Source: Methyloversatilis sp. (GTDB lineage: Bacteria; Pseudomonadota; Gammaproteobacteria; Burkholderiales; Rhodocyclaceae). From it: DNA of 64,000 nucleotides. The stretch is taken from positions 17,177-81,176 of the forward strand of contig JAEUNO010000022.1 in the NCBI GenBank assembly GCA_016791045.1, read 5' to 3'. The stretch's first letter is position 1; every line of letters starts with the position of its first letter. Positions 37,578 to 46,373 of the stretch are shown piece after piece. The position numbers were made by a program, and so were the translations under genes. Below the pieces are notes generated by a model. It did no database searches, was not told the origin of the DNA, and saw only the letters and a list, made by a program, of their open reading frames with translations.

Positions 37578-38318
37578 TTATCGGTTGGACAGCAGCTGGG
37601 TCGCCGCCTGATCATCGCGCTCTGCAGTGGTGAGCATGCGCGTCTGCATTTCGAACTGGCGCGACAGCGAAATCATCGCCACCACCTGGTCCACCACGTT
37701 CACATTGCTGCCTTCGAGAAAGCCCGCAGCGACACGCACGTTCTGTGCCTGCGGCACCGGGCCCGGCGTGGTGACGCGGAACAGGCCGTCATCGCCGCGC
37801 TTGATCGTGTTCTCGGGCGGATCGACCAGCTTGAGCCGGCCGATCTGATTGACCTGATTGACGCCGCCGGTGCGCTGTACGGCGGACAGGGTGCCGTCGG
37901 CGCCGATGGTGACCTCGGTATCCGGCGGCACGGTGATCGGGCCGGTCTCACCCTGCACCGGGATACCGTTGTGATTCTGCAGCACCCCGGTCGGGCTGAT
38001 CTGCAGATGGCCGTTGCGTGTGTAGGCCTCGGTGCCGTCAGGCATGGCCAGGGCGAACCAGCCACTGCCCTTGATGGCGACGTCGTAGGCGCCACCGGTC
38101 TGCTGCAGCGGGCCGGGCGTGAAATCGTTCTTGACACTGGCATCCACCACGAAGGCGCGCGACGCGAACGCTTCGGTCTGCACCGGCACGGCGCGCAGCC
38201 GGTGCTCTTCGGCGCGATAGCCGGTACTCGACGCGTTCGCGAGATTCTGCGCGACCGACGCCTGACGCTCCAGCGTCCATTTGGCGCCGCTCATCGCTGT
38301 ATAGATCATGCGGTCCAT
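37578..38318 (-). CDS. flgF: Flagellar proximal rod protein FlgF
   Basis: The 246-residue protein begins MDRMIYTAMSGAKWTLERQA and has VAQNLANASSTGYRAEE, a variant rod signature, and ends FEMQTRMLTTAERDDQAATQ. Length and position between flgE and flgG identify FlgF. It follows the hook gene by 19 bases. Confidence 0.95.
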   Translation of the reverse strand: MDRMIYTAMSGAKWTLERQASVAQNLANASSTGYRAEEHRLRAVPVQTEAFASRAFVVDASVKNDFTPGPLQQTGGAYDVAIKGSGWFALAMPDGTEAYTRNGHLQISPTGVLQNHNGIPVQGETGPITVPPDTEVTIGADGTLSAVQRTGGVNQVNQIGRLKLVDPPENTIKRGDDGLFRVTTPGPVPQAQNVRVAAGFLEGSNVNVVDQVVAMISLSRQFEMQTRMLTTAERDDQAATQLLSNR

Positions 38319-38337
38319 GGTGTGTCCTCAGTGGCGG

Positions 38338-39555
38338 TCAGCGCAGGTTGACCAGGGTCTGCATGATCTGGTCCTGCGTCTTGATCGACTGCGCATTGGC
38401 CTGATAGGCGCGCTGCTGGGTGATCATGTTCACCAGTTCGGCCGTCAGGTCGACATTGGAGTCTTCCACAGCCGCCGGCTGCAGGCCACCACGGTTGCCG
38501 GTCCCCGGCGTGCCGACAGCCGGTGGGCCGGAGAAGGAAGTTTCGGCCCAGGCGTTGCTGCCCAGTTGTGTCATGCCATCCGGATTCTGGAACGTCGCCA
38601 TGACGACCTGGCCCAGATTGCGCGACTGGCCGTTGGTGTAGCGCCCCTGCAGCACGCCTTCCGGCGACACGCTGATACCGGACAGTCGGCCGGAGGCGAA
38701 TCCGTCCTGCGCCACCGCGTTTACGCTGAAGGCGGAGCCGAACTGGGTCGAACCTGTGAGGTCGAGATCGAACGCCAGCGGACTGGTTGCACCGGTGGTG
38801 ATGGCGAAAGACTGAGGCAGCGTTGTCGGGCCGACCAGACCGCCATTGGAATTGAAGGTGACCGCCGTGGCTGCGGTCGGCGCGCCACCGTCGAGCGAGG
38901 TGTGCATGTTCCACTGGTTCGGCGTCGCGGTCTTCACGAAGTACAGCGACATGATGTGCGAATTCCCCAGCGAGTCATACGACGTCAGCGAAGTCGAGTA
39001 AGAGAAGCTGGTGGTGTCGGTCGGCGAAAACACCGGATTGACCGGCGCGGACAGGCGCGAGTCGAGGTTGACCGCCAGGTCGGCTTCCACGGTGGAACGC
39101 GGCTCGCCGCCACTCAATGCGGTGTCGATGCGCAGGTCGATCGGCGCCGTCACGACGATGTTGTCGTCGGCATCGACGCCGTAACCCGTCAGGCGGTAGC
39201 CCGTGGCATTCACGATGTAGCCGTTCTTGTCCACGGAGAACTGACCGTTGCGTGTGTAAAGCACGGAACCGTTGTCGCTCATGCGGAAGAAGCCGTCGCC
39301 GTTGATCGCAAGGTCGAGCGGATTGCTCGTCACGGTGATGTTGCCCTGACTGAACTGCTGGGCAACGCCATTGACCGTGGCGCCGATGCCGATCTGCGAT
39401 TTCCCGCCACCACCGAGGGTCGAGGCATACAGGTCAGAGAACTGGGCGGCGGATTGCTTGAAGCCGACAGTGGTCGAATTCGCCACGTTGTTGCTGATGG
39501 CATCGAGTGCCTTGGACGCAATGTTCAGTCCGGAAAGTCCTTGCTGGAAGGCCAT
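38338..39555 (-). CDS. flgE: Flagellar hook protein FlgE
   Basis: The 405-residue hook protein begins MAFQQGLSGLNIASKALDAI and has SNNVANSTTVGFKQSAAQF. It ends KTQDQIMQTLVNLR, the FlgE C-terminus. The central D1/D2 region is Ser/Thr/Gly-rich. It follows flgD (the hook cap) by 14 bases. Confidence 0.96.
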   Translation of the reverse strand: MAFQQGLSGLNIASKALDAISNNVANSTTVGFKQSAAQFSDLYASTLGGGGKSQIGIGATVNGVAQQFSQGNITVTSNPLDLAINGDGFFRMSDNGSVLYTRNGQFSVDKNGYIVNATGYRLTGYGVDADDNIVVTAPIDLRIDTALSGGEPRSTVEADLAVNLDSRLSAPVNPVFSPTDTTSFSYSTSLTSYDSLGNSHIMSLYFVKTATPNQWNMHTSLDGGAPTAATAVTFNSNGGLVGPTTLPQSFAITTGATSPLAFDLDLTGSTQFGSAFSVNAVAQDGFASGRLSGISVSPEGVLQGRYTNGQSRNLGQVVMATFQNPDGMTQLGSNAWAETSFSGPPAVGTPGTGNRGGLQPAAVEDSNVDLTAELVNMITQQRAYQANAQSIKTQDQIMQTLVNLR

Positions 39556-39569
39556 GATTCAACTCCCGA

Positions 39570-40247
39570 TCAGTAGATCTGCTTGATGTCGTTCATCGAG
39601 ACCAGCGACTGCTGGCCTACATTCAGGCGGGTCTGGCCGCCGCTGCGCTCCACGCTCTGCACCACGGCAAGTTCGAGCGGCGTGGTGACCAGCTTCTGCG
39701 TGCCCTGGATGGCGCTCACAGTGAAGGAGTACTTGCCATCCTCAGCAACTGCCGTGCCAGCCATGTCGGTGCCGTCCCAGACGAACTGCGTGATGCCGGC
39801 ATCGCGTGCGTCCAGATTGATTTCCTTCACCAGCACGCCATTGGCACCCTTGACCGATACCGTGACGCGATCGGCCGGCGACGTCAGCTCGATGCCGCCC
39901 ATCGACTTGCCGTTCACCAGTTCCAGCGACGACCCTTCGACCAGCACCGCCCGGCCGACCAGCGCCGCGGCCTGCAGATACTGCGAATCGGCGGAACTGC
40001 TGGTGAGCTTTTCCAGCGTGCTGTTGAGCTTGCTGATGCCATCCACCGTACTGATCTGGGCCAGCTGGGAGGTGACCTGCGCGTTGTCCATCGGATTGAG
40101 CGGATCCTGCATCTTGAGCTGTGTCGTGAGCAGCATCAGGAAGCGGTTCTGCGCCGCGTCGATTTCCGAAGTCGCCTTGGTCTGCGTCGTGTTCAGCGAG
40201 CTGTAGATGTCTGCCGCCGAGGTGTTGCCGGTCGAATTGACTGCCAT
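39570..40247 (-). CDS. flgD: Flagellar hook-capping protein FlgD
   Basis: The 225-residue scaffold has the FlgD N-terminal block FLMLLTTQLKMQDPLNPMDN, then SQLAQISTVDGISKLN. A central immunoglobulin-like/Tudor part with VGRAVLVEGSSLEL follows. It caps the growing hook and is not part of the finished organelle. It follows flgC by ten bases. Confidence 0.95.
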   Translation of the reverse strand: MAVNSTGNTSAADIYSSLNTTQTKATSEIDAAQNRFLMLLTTQLKMQDPLNPMDNAQVTSQLAQISTVDGISKLNSTLEKLTSSSADSQYLQAAALVGRAVLVEGSSLELVNGKSMGGIELTSPADRVTVSVKGANGVLVKEINLDARDAGITQFVWDGTDMAGTAVAEDGKYSFTVSAIQGTQKLVTTPLELAVVQSVERSGGQTRLNVGQQSLVSMNDIKQIY

Positions 40248-40257
40248 GACGATTCCC

Positions 40258-40668
40258 TTACTGTCCGATGGAGAGAGTCTTGAGCATCAGCTGCTTCGCG
40301 GTATTCATCATTTCCGCGTTGGTCTGATACGAGCGGGAGGCGGAAATCATGTTCACCATCTCTTCCACCACATTGACGTTGGGCATCTGTACATAGCCCT
40401 CCTTGTTCGCCGCCGGATTCGTCGGGTCGTAAGTGGTGCGCAGCGGCGCGGCGCTTTCGACGATCTGCGTCACGCGCACACCGTTGGCCTCGCCGCCTTC
40501 GCTGATCGGACGCACTTCGAACACCACCTGCTTGGCGCGATAGGGCTGGCCATTGGCCGAGGTCACCGAATCAGCATTGGCCAGGTTGCTGGACACCGTG
40601 TTCAGGCGCACCGACTGAGCGGTGAGCGCCGACCCTGCAATGCCGAAAACGTTGAACATGTTTCCCAT
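40258..40668 (-). CDS. flgC: Flagellar rod protein FlgC
   Basis: The 136-residue protein begins [20 protein letters not shown] and has [20 protein letters not shown], then [20 protein letters not shown], typical of FlgC. It follows flgB by 11 bases. Confidence 0.95.
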   Translation of the reverse strand: MGNMFNVFGIAGSALTAQSVRLNTVSSNLANADSVTSANGQPYRAKQVVFEVRPISEGGEANGVRVTQIVESAAPLRTTYDPTNPAANKEGYVQMPNVNVVEEMVNMISASRSYQTNAEMMNTAKQLMLKTLSIGQ

Positions 40669-40679
40669 GATCGGTCTCC

Positions 40680-41087
40680 TTACTGGCCTTGTATGGCGTT
40701 CTGCATCGTGCGCAGGCGACCGTTGATGAAGGTGAGCAGCGCCTCGTACTGCACGGTGTTCTCGGCGAAGGCGGCACGCTCGACGTCCATGTCCACCGTG
40801 TTGCCGTCGAGGCTGGACTGCGTTTCGGTGCGGTACTTCAGCGAAGCGTCCATCGACGCGTCACCCTTGGCTTCGATGTGCCGCGCCGACGTGCGCGCAA
40901 GCTCGACCGGGCCGCCGAGGCGACCGCCCATCGCGGCTTCCAGCGCGCCGCGAAAATCGACGTCGCGCGCCTTGTAGTGCGGTGTATCGGCGTTCGCGAT
41001 GTTGGCGGCCAGCGTTTGCTGGCGGGTCGCCCGCACGCCGAGGGCGGCTTGCGGAAGGTCGAGCAGTTTGTCGAGAGGGTTCGGCAT
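40680..41087 (-). CDS. flgB: Flagellar rod protein FlgB
   Basis: The 135-residue protein begins [20 protein letters not shown] and has [17 protein letters not shown], then [17 protein letters not shown]. These are FlgB signatures. It opens the nine-gene flgB-flgJ operon. A sigma-54 promoter lies 13 bases before the start. Confidence 0.95.
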   Translation of the reverse strand: MPNPLDKLLDLPQAALGVRATRQQTLAANIANADTPHYKARDVDFRGALEAAMGGRLGGPVELARTSARHIEAKGDASMDASLKYRTETQSSLDGNTVDMDVERAAFAENTVQYEALLTFINGRLRTMQNAIQGQ

Positions 41088-41100
41088 GATGGGTATCCCA

Positions 41101-41117
41101 TTGCAGCTATCGTGCCA
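41101..41117 (-). promoter_or_regulatory. Sigma-54 promoter for flgBCDEFGHIJ
   Basis: On the minus strand TGGCACGATAGCTGCAA carries a perfect TGGCACG (-24) and GCA (-12) with ten bases between GG and GC. The start of transcription would be close to the flgB ATG, so the leader is very short. This strong match makes rod/hook genes part of a sigma-54 tier. Confidence 0.8.
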
Positions 41118-41194
41118 GCCACTCTATGGCCCGATTGCCGGTCTGGATCGGCAAAAAAGGACGGTTGCAGCCCCGCCTTTCAAGGCTATCTGCC

Positions 41195-41312
41195 GCCCGG
41201 AAGCGGCAAACCTTGCCGCTTCCGGGCTCCTTGATTCACCGCAAACCCAATCCCGGAAAGGGTTTGCGGGCCGGCAAGCCCGGTTTGCGGCAACCACCGG
41301 TCGACAAACCGG
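41195..41312. repeat. Three tandem hairpins between divergent flgB and flgA
   Basis: Three inverted repeats follow one another. The first is a perfect 15-bp stem with a 3-base loop (41195-41209 and 41213-41227). The second is a 10-bp stem with an 11-base loop (41239-41248 and 41260-41269). The third is an 8-bp stem (41280-41287 and 41305-41312). They fill most of the 309-base gap between the flgB promoter and flgA. No reading frame is supported here. They may be terminators, protein sites or mobile repeat units. Confidence 0.6.
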
Positions 41313-41396
41313 AACAAGGCGGTGCTTTCAGCCCTATTTGCGTCTTCGCAACGCAGGCTCGGGTGGTGCAATGGAAACCTTGCCAAGGAGCCCGCC

Positions 41397-42089
41397 ATGA
41401 TCCGTCGTCTGCTGATCCCCTCATGTATCGCGCTGTGCAGCGCCGCTCTGGCCGCGCCACCCGTGGCGCCGGCCAGCGAACAGCTGCGGCGCGCGGTGGG
41501 CGACTTCCTGCAGCAGCAGACGGCCGGGCTGCCGGGCCAGGCCAGTTTCGAGGTGGGGCAGGTTGACGCGCGACTGGCGCTGGAAAGCTGCGCCGCGCAC
41601 GAGGTATTCCTGCCGACAGGCAGTCGCGCCTGGGGTCGCGTGCAGGTCGGCGTGCGCTGCGTCGCCGGCGCCAGCTGGACGATCTACGTGCCGGCGCGGG
41701 TCAAGGTCAGCGGCGACTATCTGGTCGCTGCGCGCGCGCTCGGTCGCGGCCAGATCATTGCGGACGGCGATTTCGGCTTCATGCGCGGCGAGCTGACCGA
41801 ACTGCCACCCAATATGGTCAGTGACCCGCAGCAGGTGATCGGCCAGACGGTCAATGCCGCCATCGGCGCGGGCCAGCCGCTGCGCGCAGACTGGCTGCGC
41901 GCCCCGGTCGCGGTCCAGCAGGGTCAGCAGGTGAAACTGTTCGCGCGCGGCAACGGATTTGCGATCAGTCACGACGGTCGCGCACTGGCCAGCGCCCAGC
42001 AGGGCCAGATGGTGCAGGTGCGCACCGGGCGCGGCCAGGTCGTCAGCGGCGTCGCCCGCCCGGGCGGTCTGGTGGAGGTTGTCTATTGA
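41397..42089 (+). CDS. flgA: Flagellar P-ring assembly chaperone FlgA
   Basis: The 230-residue periplasmic chaperone for FlgI has a signal peptide (MIRRLLIPSCIALCSAALAA) and an AAGGAG-type ribosome site (AAGGAG, seven bases before the ATG). SAF-like residues near 120 (GDYLVAARALGRGQIIADG) and the C-terminal GQMVQVRTGRGQVVSGVARP are characteristic. Divergent transcription from the rod operon and an order flgA-flgM-flgN are typical of proteobacteria. Confidence 0.93.
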   Translation: MIRRLLIPSCIALCSAALAAPPVAPASEQLRRAVGDFLQQQTAGLPGQASFEVGQVDARLALESCAAHEVFLPTGSRAWGRVQVGVRCVAGASWTIYVPARVKVSGDYLVAARALGRGQIIADGDFGFMRGELTELPPNMVSDPQQVIGQTVNAAIGAGQPLRADWLRAPVAVQQGQQVKLFARGNGFAISHDGRALASAQQGQMVQVRTGRGQVVSGVARPGGLVEVVY

Positions 42090-42189
42090 GTCAATTCACC
42101 TGACACCAGCAGGTCGGTCGCCACCGGCCCCTCTGCTTGGTATATTCATGAGCCTGCCGCCGTGTAGGACGGCTCCCTACAAAAAGTCC

Positions 42190-42216
42190 TAAAGTTTTGT
42201 ACGGGTGCCGTCGTAA
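42190..42216 (+). promoter_or_regulatory. Weak candidate sigma-28 promoter before flgM
   Basis: TAAAG (42190-42194) followed by GCCGTCGTAA (42207-42216) resembles the sigma-28 consensus (TAAAG, then GCCGATAA). Spacing and the -10 match are imperfect. FlgM is under sigma-28 control in many bacteria, so it is worth recording. It lies 18-33 bases before the flgM start. Confidence 0.35.
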
Positions 42217-42248
42217 TACGAGTCGAACGTCTTATGAAAGGGTTCATC

Positions 42249-42563
42249 GTGAAAATCGACGGAACTGGAAAACCGCTTGCACCGACGGCAACTTCGGCTA
42301 CAAAGAGCAGCTCGGCGAACAGTTCGACGACTGCAACTTCATCTGCCGCCGCACCCGGCGCGCAGGTCGACATTTCAGGCACGTCCTCGCGACTGCGCGA
42401 ACTTGAAGCGTCAGTGGCCAATGTGCCGGTGGTCGACAGCGCACGCGTCGACGAGATCAAGCAGGCCATCGCCGACGGCCGTTTCAAGGTCAATGCGGAC
42501 CGCGTGGCCGACAGCCTGATCGAAAGTGTGCGTCAGATGCTGAACACACGTCCGGCAGCCTGA
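42249..42563 (+). CDS. flgM: Anti-sigma-28 factor FlgM
   Basis: The 104-residue protein (from GTG at 42249) has the low-complexity Ser/Thr/Ala N-terminus and the C-terminal sigma-binding helices (RVDEIKQAIADGRFKVNADR and SLIESVRQML). The GTG start gives MKIDGTGKP, the usual FlgM opening, with AAAGGG seven bases upstream. An ATG at 42234 would add five residues. FlgM blocks FliA until it is exported through the completed hook. FliA is encoded in this window. The stop overlaps flgN by one base. Confidence 0.9.
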   Translation: MKIDGTGKPLAPTATSATKSSSANSSTTATSSAAAPGAQVDISGTSSRLRELEASVANVPVVDSARVDEIKQAIADGRFKVNADRVADSLIESVRQMLNTRPAA

Positions 42564-43057
42564 TGGCCGCAACCGAGCCGGCGGCTCAGACCGCAGCCAG
42601 GTTGGCCGCACTGATGACCGAGGAAACGGTGACCTTGCGCACCGCCCTCGGACATTTGCACGCCGAGCGCCGCGCCCTTGAAGCGGGCGAAGTCGATACG
42701 CTCGCCGTGCTCGCGGCGCGCAAATCCGAAGCGTACGGACGCCTGGCGCAACTGGGCGATGCACGCACGGCGTTGCTTGTGCGCGCCGGCAGCAAATCGG
42801 GGCGCGACGACATCGAAGCACTGTTCCAGAGCGCGCCCGACTGGGCCGCCTGCAGGCAGCCCTTCAAGGAACTCGTTGCGCTTGCCAGGGAAGCGCACGA
42901 CCTGAACCAGGCGAATGGCGTGCTCATCCGGGCGCAGATGAAGTCCAGCCAGCAGGCGCTGGCGGTGCTGATGTCCGCATCGGAACAGGCATCGACCTAC
43001 GGGCCGGACGGCCAGTCGATGGCGCGAACGACCAGCCGCTCACTCGGCAGCGCCTGA
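42563..43057 (+). CDS. flgN: Flagellar export chaperone FlgN
   Basis: The 164-residue protein is mostly helical, consistent with the FlgN family that binds FlgK and FlgL before export. Sequence features are weak but the region DLNQANGVLIRAQMKSSQQALAVL is the usual conserved C-terminal helix with NG. Position after flgM with a TGATG overlap supports the call. Confidence 0.88.
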   Translation: MAATEPAAQTAARLAALMTEETVTLRTALGHLHAERRALEAGEVDTLAVLAARKSEAYGRLAQLGDARTALLVRAGSKSGRDDIEALFQSAPDWAACRQPFKELVALAREAHDLNQANGVLIRAQMKSSQQALAVLMSASEQASTYGPDGQSMARTTSRSLGSA

Positions 43058-43078
43058 ACTTTCCGGTGGTACCGACGG

Positions 43079-43103
43079 AGCCCGCGGCGTCTGCCGGCGG
43101 GCT
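43079..43103. terminator. Convergent terminator between flgN and motD
   Basis: AGCCCGCGGC (43079-43088) can pair with GCCGGCGGGCT (43093-43103) with one bulge, followed by TTT on the plus strand. It lies between the convergent ends of flgN and motD. Confidence 0.5.
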
Positions 43104-43124
43104 TTCTGGCGTCTGCGCGACCGG

Positions 43125-43964
43125 CTACAGCTTCGGGAAGCTTGATCCCAGACTGCCTTCCGGTACGTCGGCCGGGCCGGATGGCGGCTGACCCGGCACG
43201 ATGACACGCTCGGTAGAGTAGGTTTCGATGCGGATCGACACCCGGCGGTTCTTCGCCCGCCCTTCTTCCGTCGTGTTGTCGGCCACCGGGCGCTGATCGG
43301 CCAGACCCGCCGCGGTAAGCCGGGTTGCCAGGATGCCCTCGTCGGCGAATACGCGCGTCACTGCGCCCGCGCGAACCGCCGACAGTTCCCAGTTCGAGCC
43401 CAGCCTGCCGCCGGCCGGGACATTGTCGGTGTGGCCCTCGATCACCAGCGGAAAGTCGGTGTAGAGCAGTACGCGCGCAACGGCGCCGATGATGTCCCGT
43501 GCAGCGGGCTCGAGCACGCTTTCACCCGGGCCGAACAGGAATTTCGAGTCGAGATCCACCGTGATGCCCAATGCGCCCTGGGTGACGCTGGCCTGCCCGT
43601 CACGGGTGAGTGCGGACAGCGCCTGCTGGATGTCCTTTGCCGCCTTGTCCGCCCGCTCTCGCCGCTCCTGCGCCTTCTGCGCGGCGCGATGGGCACGCAG
43701 CTCGTCGATCTCGACCTGCATGCGGGCACTCTGGTCGGTCGCCGGCAGTTCGATCAGCCGCACGCCTTCGCGCGCTGCGAAGGCGCTGTTCAGCGACTGG
43801 CTCAGCGTGCGGTATTTGCCGTCATTGACCTGCGAAATTGCGTACATCACGACGAAGAAGGCAAACAGCAAGGTCACCAGATCGGCATACGAAATGAGCC
43901 ACCGGTCGTGGTTCTCGTCCGAATCCGGCACATAGCGACGCTTCCTCACGGTCCGCCTGCCCAC
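43125..43964 (-). CDS. motD: Flagellar motor stator protein MotD (MotB family)
   Basis: The 279-residue protein has one membrane helix (about residues 22-45) and the proton-channel aspartate in RWLISYADLVTLLFAFFVVM. The C-terminal OmpA-like peptidoglycan anchor contains FPLVIEGHTDNVPAGG and NWELSAVRA. A coiled coil near 90-115 separates them. It starts with GTG directly after the motC stop. A second GTG gives MRKRRYVPDSD and may be the true start. MotC/MotD form a second stator in polar flagella; whether a MotA/MotB set also exists is outside this window. Confidence 0.9.
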   Translation of the reverse strand: MGRRTVRKRRYVPDSDENHDRWLISYADLVTLLFAFFVVMYAISQVNDGKYRTLSQSLNSAFAAREGVRLIELPATDQSARMQVEIDELRAHRAAQKAQERRERADKAAKDIQQALSALTRDGQASVTQGALGITVDLDSKFLFGPGESVLEPAARDIIGAVARVLLYTDFPLVIEGHTDNVPAGGRLGSNWELSAVRAGAVTRVFADEGILATRLTAAGLADQRPVADNTTEEGRAKNRRVSIRIETYSTERVIVPGQPPSGPADVPEGSLGSSFPKL

Positions 43965-44723
43965 TCAACCGGGTACCGATGCGACGTAGCCGAGCAATCG
44001 GCTTTCGATGATGCGCGGATTGTCGCCGTTGGCGATGCCGGCCAGACCGTCGACGAACATTTCGCGCAGGCTGATCAGCTGGGTGACATGCATCTGCAGT
44101 TTGCGCCCGATCGGCAGGAAGATCAGGTTCGCGCTGCCCACCCCGTAGATCGTCGCCACGAAGGCGGTGGCGATACCGGCGCCGAGCCGCGCCGGATCGC
44201 CCAGGTTTTCCATCACGTGAATCAGGCCCAGAACCGCGCCCAGAATGCCTATCGTCGGCGCGTAGCCAGCAGCGGCATCCCATACGCGGGCCGCCTGGCG
44301 CAGCGTGGTTTCGTAGGTGGTGATCTCGACCTCCATGACCTCGCGCAGGCGTTCCGAATCGGCGCCATCGACCAGCAGCTGCACGCCCTTCCGAAAGAAC
44401 GGGTCCGGCTCGCTGCCGATGTGCTTTTCCAGCACCAGAATGCCTTCTCGTCGCGACAGCGTGGCCCAGCCGACCAGTTTGCGGATCATGTCGTCGGGTA
44501 CCGCTGCCGGCGCCGAAAAAGCCCAGCCGCCCATGCGCATGCCGCGCATGAAGATGGGAAAGCGGGTCTGCAGCATGGTCGCGCCCAGCGTGCCCCCGAG
44601 CACGATGACCAGCGCGGCCGGCTGGAACAGCGACGACAGGCTGCCGCCTTCGAGCACCTGGCCCGCCATGATGGCGGCGAAGCCCAGAGCCAGGCCGACG
44701 ATGCTGAGACGATCGACACGCAT
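43965..44723 (-). CDS. motC: Flagellar motor stator protein MotC (MotA family)
   Basis: The 252-residue protein has four membrane segments (about 5-25, 30-50, 150-170 and 185-205) and the MotA conserved loop region PDPFFRKGVQLLVDGAD. The C-terminal part has YAPTIGILGAVLGLIHVMEN and ATAFVATIYGVGSANL, with the conserved torque-generating prolines. The ATG at 44723 gives MRVDRLSIVGLALGF, a good start. It precedes motD directly and follows fliA by 23 bases. Confidence 0.92.
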   Translation of the reverse strand: MRVDRLSIVGLALGFAAIMAGQVLEGGSLSSLFQPAALVIVLGGTLGATMLQTRFPIFMRGMRMGGWAFSAPAAVPDDMIRKLVGWATLSRREGILVLEKHIGSEPDPFFRKGVQLLVDGADSERLREVMEVEITTYETTLRQAARVWDAAAGYAPTIGILGAVLGLIHVMENLGDPARLGAGIATAFVATIYGVGSANLIFLPIGRKLQMHVTQLISLREMFVDGLAGIANGDNPRIIESRLLGYVASVPG

Positions 44724-44746
44724 GGGAATATCGGGCCGGCGCGCGC

Positions 44747-45463
44747 TCAGGCGCGCGCCGAGATGCGGCTGCGCAGGCGCGCGATGGCCTGACTGTGCAG
44801 CTGGCACACGCGCGATTCCGAAACCCCGAGAATTTCGCCGATCTCGCGCAGGTTCAGGTCTTCTTCGTAGTACAGGCCCATCACGGTCTTTTCGCGATCC
44901 GGCAGGTCACCGATGGCGCGGACAAGAACGTCGCGCATGTTCTTGTCGAGCAGCCGGGCGAGCGGATCGAGATCTTCGGTGCCGACGCTGTGACGATCCA
45001 GGTAATCGTCGTCGTCACCGTTGGTGAAATCTTCGAAATAGACGAGCTGGTAGCCACGCGCTTCCTGCAGCATCTTCTGGTACTCGCCCAGCGGCATGCC
45101 GAGCGATTCGGCCAGTTCGCCTTCGGTCGGCTGGCGACCCTTGGCCTGCTCCAGCGTGGTGATCGCGGTTTCGATGCGGCGCATGTCACGCCGCAGGCTG
45201 CGCGGCAGCCAGTCGTTCTCGCGCAGGCCGTCGAGCATGGCACCGCGTATGCGTTGCACGGCATAGGTCTCGAACTGCGCACCGAGACCTTCTTCATAGC
45301 GGTTCATCGCATCAAGCAGCCCGAGCATGCCGTTCTGGATGATGTCTTCGACCTGCACGCTGGCCGGCAACTTGGCCATCAGGTGGTAGGCGATGCGCTT
45401 GACCAGCGGCGCATAGTGCTTGGCGAGCTGGTCGCGGTCCAGTGTTCCGGATGCGGTATACAT
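44747..45463 (-). CDS. fliA: Flagellar sigma factor sigma-28 (FliA)
   Basis: The 238-residue sigma-70-family factor has region 2 (EDIIQNGMLGLLDAMNRYEE, then FETYAVQRIRGAMLDGLREN) and region 4.2 (NLREIGEILGVSESRVCQL). Length matches FliA (239 in E. coli). It controls late flagellar genes and is inhibited by FlgM. It lies in a polar-flagellum cluster flhA-flhF-flhG-fliA-motC-motD. Confidence 0.95.
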   Translation of the reverse strand: MYTASGTLDRDQLAKHYAPLVKRIAYHLMAKLPASVQVEDIIQNGMLGLLDAMNRYEEGLGAQFETYAVQRIRGAMLDGLRENDWLPRSLRRDMRRIETAITTLEQAKGRQPTEGELAESLGMPLGEYQKMLQEARGYQLVYFEDFTNGDDDDYLDRHSVGTEDLDPLARLLDKNMRDVLVRAIGDLPDREKTVMGLYYEEDLNLREIGEILGVSESRVCQLHSQAIARLRSRISARA

Positions 45464-45494
45464 AGGTCGTCCTCTGCTTCGGCCGGCTGCGCGA

Positions 45495-46373
45495 TCAGGC
45501 TACGCGTGCCGAAAGCCCATCTGGCAGTCCGGCCGGATCGCCGGACTGGGTGTCGTTGTGCGGCATCAACATACCGGGTTTTTCCGTCTCGCGGGTCACG
45601 AAGAGCTTTTCGGCAAGATCGCGTCCGATCTTGAGGGCATCGTCACCCGCCACCACAAAATTCGGCCGCTGATAGCCGGCGGGCAGGCAACCCAGCCAGT
45701 GCAGCGCGCTGCCGAGGTGTTCGCTCACCACGCCATTCAGGCTGGCGAACGCCTGGCGGGCGTCCGACACCGAGCGCGCGCGGCTGACACCGACATGAAC
45801 CGGGCGCACCGCCCCGGCCGACAGCGGCGCATTGCCGGTCAGATGACGCTTGATCAGCGCGTACGCAGCGGTGACGCTGACGCCGGACGCGGCAGTCACC
45901 ACCGCCAGACGATCGGCGCGACGCGCCAGCGCCGACAATTGCGATTCTTCGAGCGCGCAGTCGATGATCAGCAACTCGGTTTCGCGCGTCAGTTCGATCA
46001 GTGCCTCATCCAGCGCCTCGAGTTGCAGGCGGTTCAGCTGCCGCGAGTTCTGCGCAAGACGCGCCGCCGGCACCACCGACACGCCGTGCTGCGAGAGCAG
46101 CGGTACCGACCCCAGCGGCGCATCGCGGTTGATCGCCTGCAACAGGTCGAGTCGGGAAGTCAGCCCCAGCCGGGCGGTTGCCGAACCCAGTCCCTGATGT
46201 TCGTCGATGACAGTGACGCGCAGGCCGCTGCGTGCGGCTTCGATTGCGGCGCCGAGCGCCACCGAGGTTGCACCGACGCCCGCCATGGCGCCCGCCACGC
46301 TGATGCGCTGGGTCGGGTAGCGGCGGAACATTGCGCGCAGACCGGCGGCCTGGTCCTTCATCGGATCAGCCAC
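45495..46373 (-). CDS. FlhG-like MinD/ParA family protein with degenerate Walker A
   Basis: The 292-residue protein begins MADPMKDQAAGLRAMF, the N-terminal DQA(x)GLR motif that in FlhG/FleN stimulates FlhF. The Walker A should be KGGVGKT but reads AGAMAGVGATSVALG, so both signature lysines are gone. Walker B (ELLIIDCALE) is kept. In the pathway FlhG limits flagellar number and works with FlhF. Here ATP hydrolysis is probably lost. It overlaps flhF by eight bases and precedes fliA by 31. The assignment is from position and motif. Confidence 0.8.
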   Translation of the reverse strand: MADPMKDQAAGLRAMFRRYPTQRISVAGAMAGVGATSVALGAAIEAARSGLRVTVIDEHQGLGSATARLGLTSRLDLLQAINRDAPLGSVPLLSQHGVSVVPAARLAQNSRQLNRLQLEALDEALIELTRETELLIIDCALEESQLSALARRADRLAVVTAASGVSVTAAYALIKRHLTGNAPLSAGAVRPVHVGVSRARSVSDARQAFASLNGVVSEHLGSALHWLGCLPAGYQRPNFVVAGDDALKIGRDLAEKLFVTRETEKPGMLMPHNDTQSGDPAGLPDGLSARVA

